Notes: generated by a model not told the origin, from the letters alone. 64,000 bases of DNA from Rhizobium aethiopicum (GCF_014197535.1 NZ_JACIFV010000021.1:45392-109391); one strand, 5' to 3'; counted from the first letter of the stretch, positions 8,659-17,478 are shown. A program made the numbers and translations.

Positions 8659-9205
8659 GATCCCGACGAGATTCATGATCGGGGCTGGCGGGTTCGGTGA
8701 CCGCCGAATGGCAATGCTGCTCCGCCGCCTTGATCATGAAATTGACGAGCGTCCTTGAGACGCCGAGTTCGGCCGCAATATCCTTCTGCGGCACGCCGTT
8801 GAGGCGGTGGCGGATGAAGGCGTCGTTGGTCCGCTTTGGCAGCGCTTCCAGTGAGGCGAGCACGTCGCGCAGGGTTTCTGCAGCAACGAGCTGGTCGAGC
8901 ACCGTGGGGATCGGGGCCGTGATATCCTGCACCTGATCTATCGACCTATAGTTGTTCATCTGCTGACGCCGCCGGCGGCTCTCGTCAAGCGCGAGGTTAT
9001 AAACCATCCGGAAGGCGTAACCGATCGGGCAACGAATGCCTTCGACGTTCACCCCGTAAGCCTTGATGACACCATCCTGAAATATATCCTCAGAATATGA
9101 CCTTGATTTGACAACGCTTTCGATCGTTTTCAGGAGTTTGTCCTTGTTTTCGATCATCGCGTTGACAACCGCATTTCCGTTCACATCACGATGCGATGCT
9201 CGCAT
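8549..9205 (-). CDS. rpoI: ECF sigma factor, RpoI-type (PvdS-like)
   Basis: 218-residue extracytoplasmic-function sigma factor. Region 2 is recognisable in SRSYSEDIFQDGVIKAYG followed by GYAFRMVYNLALDESRRRR. Region 4 is VLASLEALPKRTNDAFIRHRLNGVPQKDIAAELGVSRTLVNFMIK, with a clear helix-turn-helix. It would direct RNA polymerase to the vbsGSO and vbsADL promoters. The final 36 or so residues, after the sigma domain, are encoded antisense to the 3' end of vbsL and are rich in R, S and P, so they are probably a non-essential tail. A TGA-N9-TCA operator at 9322-9336 lies upstream and coincides with a TTGACT -35 element on this strand, consistent with iron repression. Confidence 0.82.
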   Translation of the reverse strand: MRASHRDVNGNAVVNAMIENKDKLLKTIESVVKSRSYSEDIFQDGVIKAYGVNVEGIRCPIGYAFRMVYNLALDESRRRRQQMNNYRSIDQVQDITAPIPTVLDQLVAAETLRDVLASLEALPKRTNDAFIRHRLNGVPQKDIAAELGVSRTLVNFMIKAAEQHCHSAVTEPASPDHESRRDPTVSRRAAPAANRSTAVPVLPAQRRNVSSVRSRRTG

Positions 9206-9321
9206 TGCCCTGTACCCTTTTTACAAATGGAAAATCAGGCTCTGTCGTTGCTGGTCGGTTCGGCCTCGGTGCTCCTTTTTGAACAAAGGTACACGATGTG
9301 ATTGCAGTGTCTAATTTAAGA

Positions 9322-9336
9322 TGATAACAATAGTCA
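9322..9336. promoter_or_regulatory. IRO-type operator (TGA-N9-TCA), candidate RirA site
   Basis: TGATAACAATAGTCA lies between the divergent rpoI and GNAT-fhuDB genes. The TGA-N9-TCA pattern is the published iron-responsive operator recognised through RirA in rhizobia. On the minus strand the box contains TTGACT (complement of 9332-9337), which can serve as the -35 of the rpoI promoter. On the plus strand it covers a possible -10 preceded by TTGCAG 17 bases upstream. It can therefore serve both directions. Confidence 0.66.
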
Positions 9337-9369
9337 AGTTTAAATCGGCCGACCGGAGACGAGAAAAAA

Positions 9370-9861
9370 ATGGGACGGACAGTTGAGATCCTGACAAGCA
9401 AGGCGGAGCTCTGCCGATCGATCATGGGAGCCTTGCCCGACTGGTTTTCCGAACCCGAGGTCATCGAAGCAAGCGCAGAGGCGGTCGAGGATCTGCCGGT
9501 GTTCGGCTATGTCGAAGCGGATGTCGTCACCGCCATGATCGCACTGAAGCCGCACCTGCCCGGCGCCGTCGAGATCGCGCTGATCGCCACCCGGCCCGAA
9601 TATCACGGCCACGGCGCCGGACGGCATCTCGTCGATGCGGCCGAACGCTTCGCGCATGAATCAGGCGCCCGGCTGCTGACAGTCAAGACGCTGGCGCCGC
9701 GCGGCCGCGACGAACCGCAATTCGAGGCGACGCGCCGCTTCTACGACCGGAACGGCTTCGTCAGGGCGGAGGTGTTTGCCAAGCTCTGGCACGAGGATCA
9801 TCCGTGCCTCTTCATGGTCAAGCCGCTCGCCGGGGAACAGCCGAGCGAGACCGCGCTTTGA
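9370..9861 (+). CDS. GNAT-family N-acetyltransferase
   Basis: 163-residue acetyltransferase. The acetyl-CoA-binding motif A is visible as VEIALIATRPEYHGHGAG followed by GRHLVDAAERFAHESGARLL, with the usual FYDRNGFVRAEVF motif B near residue 125. It is first in a run with fhuD and fhuB; its stop overlaps the fhuD start, and the TGA-N9-TCA operator lies 34 bases before the ATG. That suggests an iron-related acylation, perhaps modification or resistance linked to siderophores. The substrate cannot be told, and it does not look like the acetyltransferase VbsC. Confidence 0.72.
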   Translation: MGRTVEILTSKAELCRSIMGALPDWFSEPEVIEASAEAVEDLPVFGYVEADVVTAMIALKPHLPGAVEIALIATRPEYHGHGAGRHLVDAAERFAHESGARLLTVKTLAPRGRDEPQFEATRRFYDRNGFVRAEVFAKLWHEDHPCLFMVKPLAGEQPSETAL

Positions 9862-10724
9862 GACGACGGGACTTTCTTCTGGGCGCGCTGGCGATGGCGG
9901 GCGCGCCCACAATTGCGCGCGCGGGCGACGGCGGCATCGTTTCGCTCGATTACGGATTGGCATCGACGATGCTGGCGCTCGGCAGCGTGCCGCGTGCGAT
10001 CGCCTCGCTCAGGAACTGGCCGGAATGGGTTGTCGAACCGACCACGCCGCAAGGCGTCGTCGATGTCGGCACCACGTCGGAGATCAATCTCGAAGTCCTC
10101 ACCAGCCTCCGGCCATCGCTCATCCTCAGCACACCCTTCCTGGCCGCGCTGGATGAAAAGCTGTCCCGCATCGCGCCCGTGGAGACTTTCACCGTCTATG
10201 CCGAGAACGGCGATGCGCTCGACCGCTCCTATGCCGAAACGCTGCGTCTCGGCGCCATGATCGGGCGACAACAGCAAGCGGAGGCATTTCTCGCCAGCGC
10301 CGATGCCACGTTCGAGCGGTTGCGCGAGCGGACAAAGAGCCTGTCCGCGCCTCCTGTCTCCGTCATCAACTTCATCGACCAGAGGCATGCGCGCATCTAT
10401 GGCGGCCCCGGACTTTACGGCGGCGCGATGAGATGCATCGGCTTGGAGAATGCCTGGAACGGCGAGGCCAGCTACTGGGGATTTCAGACGATCGGCTTGG
10501 AACAGCTCGCCGAACTCGATGAAGAGGCGCACCTCGTCGTCGTGTCGCCGCTGCTTCCGCCCGATGTCCTGACCCGGCTTTCAGAAAGCCCGCTCTGGAC
10601 CAGCCTTCCCTTCGTCCGGCGGCAGCGGATCTCGGTCGTTCCAGGCGTCCTGATGTTTGGAATGGTCCAGGAGGCGCTGCGCTTTTCGACCCTGATGGTC
10701 GATGTTCTGGAGACTGCCGCCTGA
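9858..10724 (+). CDS. fhuD: Periplasmic ferric-hydroxamate-binding protein, FhuD-like
   Basis: Iron-siderophore ABC binding protein of about 288 residues. I place the start at the TTG at 9858, which overlaps the upstream stop as TTGA and gives RRRDFLLGALAMAGAPTIARA, a twin-arginine signal peptide. The ATG at 9804 would add 18 residues from the GNAT gene. Typical class III binding-protein landmarks follow: SLDYGLASTMLALGSVPRAIAS near the N-terminus, EINLEVLTSLRPSLILSTPF, and RMCIGLENAW-type text (MRCIGLENAWNG) in the second lobe. The protein would hand ferric hydroxamate to FhuB; the end overlaps the fhuB ATG by one base. Confidence 0.82.
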   Translation: MRRRDFLLGALAMAGAPTIARAGDGGIVSLDYGLASTMLALGSVPRAIASLRNWPEWVVEPTTPQGVVDVGTTSEINLEVLTSLRPSLILSTPFLAALDEKLSRIAPVETFTVYAENGDALDRSYAETLRLGAMIGRQQQAEAFLASADATFERLRERTKSLSAPPVSVINFIDQRHARIYGGPGLYGGAMRCIGLENAWNGEASYWGFQTIGLEQLAELDEEAHLVVVSPLLPPDVLTRLSESPLWTSLPFVRRQRISVVPGVLMFGMVQEALRFSTLMVDVLETAA

Positions 10725-12688
10725 TGAAGCCTCAATATTCCCGCTTCGGCGCGCCGGCACTTGCGGCGCTGCTGCTGTTTTCAGGCCTGAGCCTCGCCGT
10801 CCTCGATCTCCTGCCGGCGCTGCCGCATCTGGAGGCGACCGGCGGTTACGACGCTCAGCACCTTCTGCTTCTCTATTCCACGCTGCCGCGCATGGCGACG
10901 GCGCTGATCACGGGCGCCGCCCTCGCACTTTCGGGAACGATCCTGCAGCAGGTACTGCGCAATCCGCTGGCCTCGCCGACGACGCTCGGCGTCTCGGCCG
11001 GCGCCAATCTGGCGCTGGTTTCCGTCATGCTCGCCTTTCCCTCACTGGCGGGATGGGGCCGCGACGCGGTGGCACTCGCGGGAAGTGCTGCTGCCGCCTT
11101 CGCCATCTTCTCGATCAGCGCCCGGCACGGCTTCTCGCCCTTCTCCCTCATCCTGTCCGGCATGATCATCGGCCTCTGGTGCGGAGCGGCGGCGGCTATC
11201 CTCATTCTGATGAACGATCAATATCTCTCCGCGATCTTTATCTGGGGCGCCGGCTCGCTCTCGCAGCAAAGCTGGGCGATCCCGCTCTCGCTGCTGCCAA
11301 AGGTGGCGCTGCTCGCCGCCCTTGCCCTTCTCGCCACGCGGCCGTTGGCGCTGAGCCAGCTCGGCGATGCCGGCGCAACCAGCCTCGGCCTGCCGATCAA
11401 ATGCGCGCGGGGCTTCATCCTAGCGATTGCGATTGCGCTGAGCGCCCTCGTCACCAGCGCCGTCGGCGTCATCGGCTTCATCGGGCTGGTCGCCCCGCAG
11501 ATCGTCCGGCTGGCCGGCGCCAGGCGCATCCTCAGCCAATTGATCTGGTCGCCCATCGCCGGCGCCGGCCTTCTCCTCCTGACGGACGAGGCCATCAAGC
11601 TTCTTGCTCCCGGCGATTTCGTGCCGACGGGCGCGGTGACGGCACTGCTCGGCGGGCCGATTCTGATTGCGCTTCTGCCACGCCTTGCGACAGCCTCGCG
11701 CACGTTGCCCGCCATGGCCTCGCCAGGGCTCGCGGTCAGCAGCAAAACGGCATCGCTTGTCCTGCTGCTCGCCTCGGTCGTCGCATTGGCAATAACCGCG
11801 ATCTTCTTCGGCCGCGCACCCGACGGCGCCTGGGCCTGGCTGCCGGCCGCCTCATGGGACGACATCCTCCCCCTTCGCCTGCCGCGGGTCGCCGCGGCGT
11901 TCGGCGCCGGAACCGTGCTTGGCGTGACAGGGCTGATCCTGCAGCGACTGACCGGAAACGAAATGGCAAGCCCCGAGGTGCTCGGCGTATCGGCCGGAGC
12001 AACGCTCGGTGTCGCGGCTGCCATGTTCGCCTTTGCGGCGCCGGGACTCACCGTCCAGCTTGCCTTTGCCGGCGGCGGAGCGCTTGCCGTGCTGCTGCTG
12101 ATCTTCCTGTTGAGCGTCCGTTCCGGCTTCGGCCCGAACCGCGTGCTGCTCGCCGGCATCGCCTTCGGCGCGATGCTCGATGCCGGGATCGGCGTCCTTG
12201 CCGCAAGCGGCGATCCCCGTGGCCTCGCGCTCATCCGCTGGATGGCGGGCTCGACCTATCTCGTCGACAATGCCGTTGCCGCAAGCGCCCTCTCGATTGC
12301 GCTTGCGTGCCTCATCGCGGCCTTTCTCGCCAGCCGGTGGCTTGCGCTGCTGCAACTCGGGCCGGAGGCAGCGAGCGAACTCGGCCTCAGGATCGTCCCC
12401 ACCCGCGCGGCGCTGTTCGGGCTCTCTGCGATCATGACGGCGGCCGCGACACTGGTCGTCGGCCCCTTGAGCTTCATCGGCCTGATGGCGCCGCACCTCG
12501 CCCAAGGCCTCGGCCTTCGCCGCCCCTCCACCCAGCTCCTCGCCGCCGCCCTCATCGGCGCGGCCCTGCTCGTCATCGCCGACTGGGCCGGCCGCATGGT
12601 CGCCTTCCCCTATCAGGTGCCAGCCGGCTTGATCTCGGCTCTGGTCGGAGCCCCGATGCTGCTGATCGTTCTGCGCCGGCGGCCTTAA
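10724..12688 (+). CDS. fhuB: Ferric-hydroxamate ABC permease, double-length FhuB
   Basis: 654-residue inner-membrane permease made of two FecCD-type halves (about 1-330 and 335-654), the architecture specific to FhuB. Each half has the conserved block: GTILQQVLRNPLASPTTLGVSAGANLAL in the first and TGLILQRLTGNEMASPEVLGVSAGATLG in the second. Each also has a cytoplasmic ATPase-contact loop (VIGFIGLVAPQIVRLAGARR; PLSFIGLMAPHLAQGLGLRR). It pairs with fhuD immediately upstream. The matching ATPase gene fhuC is not found in this window, so energy coupling must come from elsewhere. A hairpin covers the stop codon. Confidence 0.9.
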   Translation: MKPQYSRFGAPALAALLLFSGLSLAVLDLLPALPHLEATGGYDAQHLLLLYSTLPRMATALITGAALALSGTILQQVLRNPLASPTTLGVSAGANLALVSVMLAFPSLAGWGRDAVALAGSAAAAFAIFSISARHGFSPFSLILSGMIIGLWCGAAAAILILMNDQYLSAIFIWGAGSLSQQSWAIPLSLLPKVALLAALALLATRPLALSQLGDAGATSLGLPIKCARGFILAIAIALSALVTSAVGVIGFIGLVAPQIVRLAGARRILSQLIWSPIAGAGLLLLTDEAIKLLAPGDFVPTGAVTALLGGPILIALLPRLATASRTLPAMASPGLAVSSKTASLVLLLASVVALAITAIFFGRAPDGAWAWLPAASWDDILPLRLPRVAAAFGAGTVLGVTGLILQRLTGNEMASPEVLGVSAGATLGVAAAMFAFAAPGLTVQLAFAGGGALAVLLLIFLLSVRSGFGPNRVLLAGIAFGAMLDAGIGVLAASGDPRGLALIRWMAGSTYLVDNAVAASALSIALACLIAAFLASRWLALLQLGPEAASELGLRIVPTRAALFGLSAIMTAAATLVVGPLSFIGLMAPHLAQGLGLRRPSTQLLAAALIGAALLVIADWAGRMVAFPYQVPAGLISALVGAPMLLIVLRRRP

Positions 12689-12698
12689 GAAGCCGCCG
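12677..12698. terminator. Hairpin between convergent fhuB and SDR genes
   Basis: CGGCGGC and GCCGCCG form a perfect 7-bp stem around an 8-base AT-rich loop that contains the fhuB stop codon. There is no long T-run, so function as a bidirectional terminator is inferred only from its position between convergent genes. Confidence 0.45.
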
Positions 12699-12702
12699 CC
12701 TC

Positions 12703-13452
12703 CTATCCCGCCAATGCCACGGCATCTGCTCCTGCCGGGATGCGCAACGGAGAGGAAGGGTCGGTCGCCGCACGCCATACCGCCTCGGCCACGTCGACGA
12801 CCTGTGTCAAGGCAGTTTCCGACTGCTGCTCCCAGGACGCGAACACGTCAGCGACGACCGACGAATAGGCTTCCGGGAAACCGCCCTGTTGTTGAATCCG
12901 TGAGCGCGCCGTATCGCCGAACCGCGTCTCCGGCGCCCGCCCCGGGAGAACGATTCTCACACGCACATTGAAGGGCTCGAGCTCGAGCGCGGCAGATTCG
13001 GTAAAAGCGTTCACCGCGGCTTTGCTGGCCGTATAGACCGAGAGGAGCGGAAGCGGCTTGAGCGTCACGGTTGACGTAACGTTGACGACGACCCCTTCCT
13101 GGCGCTCCCGCATCTGCGGCAGAACCGCCTGCGTCATCGCGATCGTTCCAAGCGTGTTCGTCTCAAAAATATCGCGAGCGATCTCCATCGGCGTTCCCTC
13201 AACCGCGTTGAGCCAGCCGATGCCGGCATTGTTTACCAGCACATCGACAGGACCTGCGGCGTCAACCGCAGCGCGGATGCTTCCAGGACTGGTGACATCC
13301 AAAGCAACGATCGCAAGATTGTCCGAAGGCGGCAGAAGGTCTTGGCGCGGCGTGCGCATGGTGGCGATCACCTTCCAGCCCTGCGCGAGAAAGAACCTGG
13401 CAATTTCCAATCCAAAGCCTGATGAGCATCCTGTAACGAGAACGGTCTTCAT
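12703..13452 (-). CDS. Short-chain dehydrogenase/reductase
   Basis: 249-residue classical SDR. NAD(P)-binding TGCSSGFG lies at the N-terminus, MRTP after the second strand points to NADPH, NNAG is in the middle, and the catalytic YTASK has the tyrosine-lysine pair, with the preceding serine in VNVTSTVTL. The C-terminal part is typical of the group annotated as SDR oxidoreductases acting on unknown alcohols or ketones. It is divergent from an AraC-family gene starting 95 bases away, the common arrangement of a regulator and its target. Confidence 0.85.
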   Translation of the reverse strand: MKTVLVTGCSSGFGLEIARFFLAQGWKVIATMRTPRQDLLPPSDNLAIVALDVTSPGSIRAAVDAAGPVDVLVNNAGIGWLNAVEGTPMEIARDIFETNTLGTIAMTQAVLPQMRERQEGVVVNVTSTVTLKPLPLLSVYTASKAAVNAFTESAALELEPFNVRVRIVLPGRAPETRFGDTARSRIQQQGGFPEAYSSVVADVFASWEQQSETALTQVVDVAEAVWRAATDPSSPLRIPAGADAVALAG

Positions 13453-13547
13453 ATCTGTCTCCTATCTATGCTGACGGCTATAGATGTAGACGGCGATACC
13501 GCTACTGAATATCATGCGTAGTCCTTGTTTCATTATCAGGAGTATCG

Positions 13548-14450
13548 ATGAGCGACCCTTTGGCGGATATGGTCACGCTGCTTCAGCCAGTTGCGCGCCA
13601 TTCAAAATTCGTCAGCGGAGCAGGGACGTGGCGCGTTAAGCGCCAGGAGACAGGCCAGCCTTTCTACTGCGTCGTCGTGGAGGGTTCTTCGCGGCTGAGC
13701 ACCGAGGACGTTCAGATCATTCTGCGCGAAGGCGACTTCATCCTGATCCCGGCGGCCCATTCCTTCACGATGTCGAGCCTCGACGACGGATTATCGCCCG
13801 GCATCGATCCTCTCACCGTCACGATGCTCGCCGACGAAACCCGGCACGGCGACCCCGAAAGCGTCCCGAGTGCACGATTGCTTGTCGGCCATTTCGCCTT
13901 CGGCTCGCCCGATGCGGCCTTGCTGGTCTCTCTGCTGCCGCGGATCATCCATATCCGCGGCGACAGCAGACTTTCGGCGATCGTTCAGCTCGTCACGGAC
14001 GAAGCCCGCGCCGAGCGGCCGGGAAAGAACATGATCCTGGCTCGATTGTTGGAAGTGCTGCTTGTCGAGGCGCTGCGCTCGAATGCGGGGGACAAAGCGC
14101 CGCTCGGAATCCTGCGGGGCTTGAGCGATGCACGCCTCTCGCTCGCCATTCGTCGGCTGCATGAAAACCCCGCCCGGGAATGGACGGTGGAGCAGCTTGC
14201 CGGCGAGGCGGCGCTATCGCGGTCTGCGTTTTTCAATCGCTTCCGCCGTGCTGTGGGCCTGGCGCCGATGGAATATCTGATATCGTGGCGCATGGCGCTG
14301 GCCAAAAATCTGCTGAGGCACGACGAGATCGGAATTCAGGAAATCGCCGAGCGCGTCGGCTATGGCTCCGCAAGTGCGTTTAGCACGGCATTTACCCGCT
14401 TTGTCGGATTGCCGCCGTCTCGATATGCCGAGCAGGCAAGAACCGTCTGA
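13548..14450 (+). CDS. AraC-family transcriptional regulator
   Basis: 300-residue regulator. The N-terminal half is a cupin-like ligand-binding domain (YCVVVEGSSRLSTEDVQIILREGDFILIP). The C-terminal 95 residues carry the double helix-turn-helix: EWTVEQLAGEAALSRSAFFNRF, then IQEIAERVGYGSASAFSTAFTRFVG. This type typically controls an adjacent divergent oxidoreductase, here the SDR at 12703-13452. Its stop lies one base from the stop of the convergent fhuF-like gene. Confidence 0.86.
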   Translation: MSDPLADMVTLLQPVARHSKFVSGAGTWRVKRQETGQPFYCVVVEGSSRLSTEDVQIILREGDFILIPAAHSFTMSSLDDGLSPGIDPLTVTMLADETRHGDPESVPSARLLVGHFAFGSPDAALLVSLLPRIIHIRGDSRLSAIVQLVTDEARAERPGKNMILARLLEVLLVEALRSNAGDKAPLGILRGLSDARLSLAIRRLHENPAREWTVEQLAGEAALSRSAFFNRFRRAVGLAPMEYLISWRMALAKNLLRHDEIGIQEIAERVGYGSASAFSTAFTRFVGLPPSRYAEQARTV

Positions 14451-14451
14451 T

Positions 14452-15237
14452 TCAATGCCGCCCGTCCGGCAACGGGCAGGCTTCGCCGCAACCGCCGACG
14501 CCGGGCAGATTGTAGCGCAGGCAGCAGACTTTGCGGCGGGCGAATTCGAGTCCGCATTGCTGACGCGCAATGCGGATCATGCCGAACATCGGATTGCGCG
14601 CGCCGCCCGGCCAGTTCGGCTCTTCGAGCAGCGCCATGCCGCCTTCGACGAGTGCGGGCCCCTGGCGATAAGCGATCTCTTTCAGAATCCAAGAGAGATA
14701 GGTCGCGACATTGTTCCAGAGAAGCTTCGGCGCGACACCGGCATTGGCGGCGATCGCGGCGATGACGGGCTCGGCGTGGCCGAGCATCAGCCGGTGAAGC
14801 TCACCGGCCGGATCGGTGGTCGGCTCGGGACTGCCCGACATTACGAATGCTTCCGGTTCGCCTGTCAGTTCGTTGCAGACGAGCGAAAGCCGGCCGATCT
14901 CCATCGGCAGCGCGATGCGGTTGACGAACATATGGACGCTCGGCGCGATCGTCAGCATGCTGAAATAATAGAGCGTCCACATGGACACGATCGCGCGGCG
15001 ATCACTGCCGGGGAACTTCTGGCCATAGCGGGCGATGATCTCGTCAAAGACGTCGCGCTCACCGAGATCGCTGCAGGGAACGAACAGGCCCGGCTGTGAG
15101 TGAGCACTGAGCAGCTTGCCGCGGCAATAGGAGAACGGGCCATCGCCGACCAGGCCATCGAGGTCAATGGCCTGGCGGGCGATAGAATGATCGGCGATCG
15201 AAGGACGTTCTGACGCCCCGTTCATCTTCACCGCCAT
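14452..15237 (-). CDS. fhuF: Ferric siderophore reductase, FhuF-like [2Fe-2S] protein
   Basis: 261-residue cytoplasmic reductase that releases iron from hydroxamate siderophores by reducing it. The C-terminus carries the four cysteines of the FhuF cluster: CC, ten residues, C, three residues, C (CCLRYNLPGVGGCGEAC). E. coli FhuF has two residues in the last gap, so this spacing differs. The body has the conserved WTLYYFSMLTIAPSVHMF region. I take the ATG at 15237, three bases after the receptor stop, because the longer reading to 15309 lies inside the receptor gene. Second gene of an operon with the TonB receptor. Confidence 0.85.
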   Translation of the reverse strand: MAVKMNGASERPSIADHSIARQAIDLDGLVGDGPFSYCRGKLLSAHSQPGLFVPCSDLGERDVFDEIIARYGQKFPGSDRRAIVSMWTLYYFSMLTIAPSVHMFVNRIALPMEIGRLSLVCNELTGEPEAFVMSGSPEPTTDPAGELHRLMLGHAEPVIAAIAANAGVAPKLLWNNVATYLSWILKEIAYRQGPALVEGGMALLEEPNWPGGARNPMFGMIRIARQQCGLEFARRKVCCLRYNLPGVGGCGEACPLPDGRH

Positions 15238-15239
15238 GC

Positions 15240-17411
15240 CTACCACCGATACTTCAGGGTGCCGGTCATGTTGCGGCCTTGGCCGAGATAGCAAAAACCC
15301 TCTTCGCAAACTGTCTCGCGCTCATCGGCGATGTTGCGGATGTTGAAGGCGGCTGTCAGGCCCTCATATTTCTTGTCGACCGCGCCAAAATCATAGGAGG
15401 CGGATGCATCGACATAGAAAGTCGCGGGATTCTTCGAGGTATTGGCGACATCCGTCCAGGTCTCGCTGATGTAGCGCACGCCGGCGCCAACCGACAGACC
15501 GTTGAAGGGATTGCTTTCCTGGAAAGTGTAGTTCGCCCACAGGCTCGCAACATGGGTCGGGGTGATGGCCGGAGTATTTCCGACGTTGTTGCCCCCGGTC
15601 ACTTCGGAGTCGTTGTAGGTGTACGCCGCAATGATATCGAGACCGTCGGCGATTGCCGCGCGGGCTTCGAGCTCAATACCCTTTCCGGTCACCTCGCCCT
15701 GGGAGTCGTAGGCAAAGGTCAGCGGGTCGGCGAGCCTCGGCTTATTCTGCTCGACGATGTGATAGGCGACGGCGGAGAGCAGGATATCGGAGCCGGGAGG
15801 TTGGTACTTCACACCGACTTCGTATTGCTCGCCCTTCGTCGGCGGAAGAATTGTGTTGGTTGCCGATCGGTTGGTGACCGGATCGAAGGAGGTCGCGTAG
15901 GAAACGAACGGCGCGATGCCGTTGTCGAAAAGGTAAAGCGCGCCGGCCTGTACGGAGAAGGCGTTCTTGTCGACATCCTCCGAGGTGACCGTGGGCAAGG
16001 TCGAATCTCGCGTCTGGTTCACCCAGGTCTGCCGACCGCCGAGGTTGAAGCGCCAGTTTCCGACCTCGATCTGGTCCATGACGTAAATGCCGACCTGCCG
16101 CATATCCGCATCGGACGCCAATACATTATGGTCCGGCGTAGCGCCCGAAACGCCATAGGTCGGATTGGCGATATCGAAGTCGAATGCCGGATCTGCGGCT
16201 CCGGCGCCGTAGCCAAAGCTCGACTGGAGATTGGTGTAGTCGAGCCCGAACAGCATCGTATGCGCAAGCGGGCCCGTATCGAACTTCGCCTCAAGCTGGT
16301 TGTCGACCTGGAAAACGTTCATTTCGTCACGGATCGCGTTGGTCCCACGATGCGCGACGGTCCCGGTCCAGCTGGTAACGCCGAGGTAACGGGCCTCCAG
16401 ATCAAGATGCGAATAACGCAGGTTCTGCCGGAAGGTCAGGCCATTATCGAATTCATGCTCGAATTGATAACCGACTTGCTGCTGCTTGACCTTTTGATAG
16501 TCATAGTCGGGATCGCTCGCCCTGAGATCGAGAATCCTGCCGTCCACCGTTGTGATCGCGCCGACGTTGGAGTCGGTCTCGTCCGACTGCGCCAGCCCGT
16601 AAACCGTGAAGGATGTGCCCTCGTCAGGTTTCCAGGTGAAGGACGGCGCGAACAAATAGCGGTCGTCGGCAATATCGAAATTGGTATCGCCGCGGCGGGC
16701 GACGCCGACGATGCGATAGAGAAAATCGTCATTGCCCTCGCTGATCGGCCCACCAAAATCGAACATCCCCTGCACCCGGTCCTTGGTGCCGTAGGTAATG
16801 CCGACTTCGCGGATCGGCTCATCGGTCGGAAGCTTCGATATCTTGTTGACGAGGCCGCCCGGCGAACCGGAACCGTAGAGAACGGAAACCGGTCCCTTGA
16901 TCACCTCGACGCGCTGCAGCTGATAGGGATCGGTGCGGAACATCCCATAATTGATGTAGGGCTGGCGCAATCCGTCACGATAGTCGCCGACCGTCGTGGC
17001 GTTGTAGCCGCGAATGTAGATCTGGTCGAAACGCGGATCGAAGCCGTTCGGTCCGGTCGTCACGCCGGCCGTATAACGCACCGCCTCGATGACCGACTGC
17101 GCGCCGCGCTGCTCGATTTCCTTCTCGGTGGTGACGGAAATCGAACGCGGCGTCTCGACAAGCGGCGTGCTGATCTTGGTCGCGCCGGCGCTGTTCTTGG
17201 CGGTGACCGACGCCCGGTCGGTCTTGCTATCAGAGGCTGCACTTTGAATGACGATCGGCTCCAGTGTCGTCGCGGTGTCACCTGCGGAGGGGCTCTGGGC
17301 AGCAGCCGGCGATGCTGCAATGCCGATCAGGACGATCGCGGTCGTCGCAAAAAGGCTATCTCTATAAATTCGCGATACGTTATTAGAAACATTCAAAAAA
17401 ACATGCGCCAT
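15240..17411 (-). CDS. fhuA: TonB-dependent ferric-hydroxamate receptor, FhuA-like
   Basis: 723-residue outer-membrane receptor. A signal peptide ends near residue 39 (ASPAAAQ). It is followed by a plug domain with TPRSISVTTEKEIEQRG, IYIRGYN, VEVIKGPVSVLYGSGSPGGLVN and then a beta-barrel. The barrel ends with LGQGRNMTGTLKYRW, whose terminal aromatic residue is needed for outer-membrane assembly. The family (TIGR01783-type siderophore receptors) takes up ferric hydroxamates. It shares an operon with fhuF, and the upstream promoter has an adjacent TGA-N9-TCA box, so expression should rise in low iron. The exact ligand, vicibactin or a foreign siderophore, is not readable. Confidence 0.87.
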   Translation of the reverse strand: MAHVFLNVSNNVSRIYRDSLFATTAIVLIGIAASPAAAQSPSAGDTATTLEPIVIQSAASDSKTDRASVTAKNSAGATKISTPLVETPRSISVTTEKEIEQRGAQSVIEAVRYTAGVTTGPNGFDPRFDQIYIRGYNATTVGDYRDGLRQPYINYGMFRTDPYQLQRVEVIKGPVSVLYGSGSPGGLVNKISKLPTDEPIREVGITYGTKDRVQGMFDFGGPISEGNDDFLYRIVGVARRGDTNFDIADDRYLFAPSFTWKPDEGTSFTVYGLAQSDETDSNVGAITTVDGRILDLRASDPDYDYQKVKQQQVGYQFEHEFDNGLTFRQNLRYSHLDLEARYLGVTSWTGTVAHRGTNAIRDEMNVFQVDNQLEAKFDTGPLAHTMLFGLDYTNLQSSFGYGAGAADPAFDFDIANPTYGVSGATPDHNVLASDADMRQVGIYVMDQIEVGNWRFNLGGRQTWVNQTRDSTLPTVTSEDVDKNAFSVQAGALYLFDNGIAPFVSYATSFDPVTNRSATNTILPPTKGEQYEVGVKYQPPGSDILLSAVAYHIVEQNKPRLADPLTFAYDSQGEVTGKGIELEARAAIADGLDIIAAYTYNDSEVTGGNNVGNTPAITPTHVASLWANYTFQESNPFNGLSVGAGVRYISETWTDVANTSKNPATFYVDASASYDFGAVDKKYEGLTAAFNIRNIADERETVCEEGFCYLGQGRNMTGTLKYRW

Positions 17412-17442
17412 TGCTTGGTCCCTACGTCACGGATGCGGGCGG

Positions 17443-17471
17443 AACCTATGGAGCGAAATAGAGCTTGTCAA
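17443..17471 (-). promoter_or_regulatory. Sigma-70-type promoter of the receptor-fhuF operon
   Basis: On the minus strand TTGACA (complement of 17466-17471), a 17-base spacer, then TAGGTT (complement of 17443-17448). The inferred start is about 25 bases before the receptor ATG. Confidence 0.6.
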
Positions 17472-17478
17472 CATAAGG

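Noticed and set aside
11218..12234. Long minus-strand frames opposite fhuB
   Set aside because: The plus strand encodes both permease halves with conserved motifs; the antisense translations are serine/arginine/proline-rich noise.
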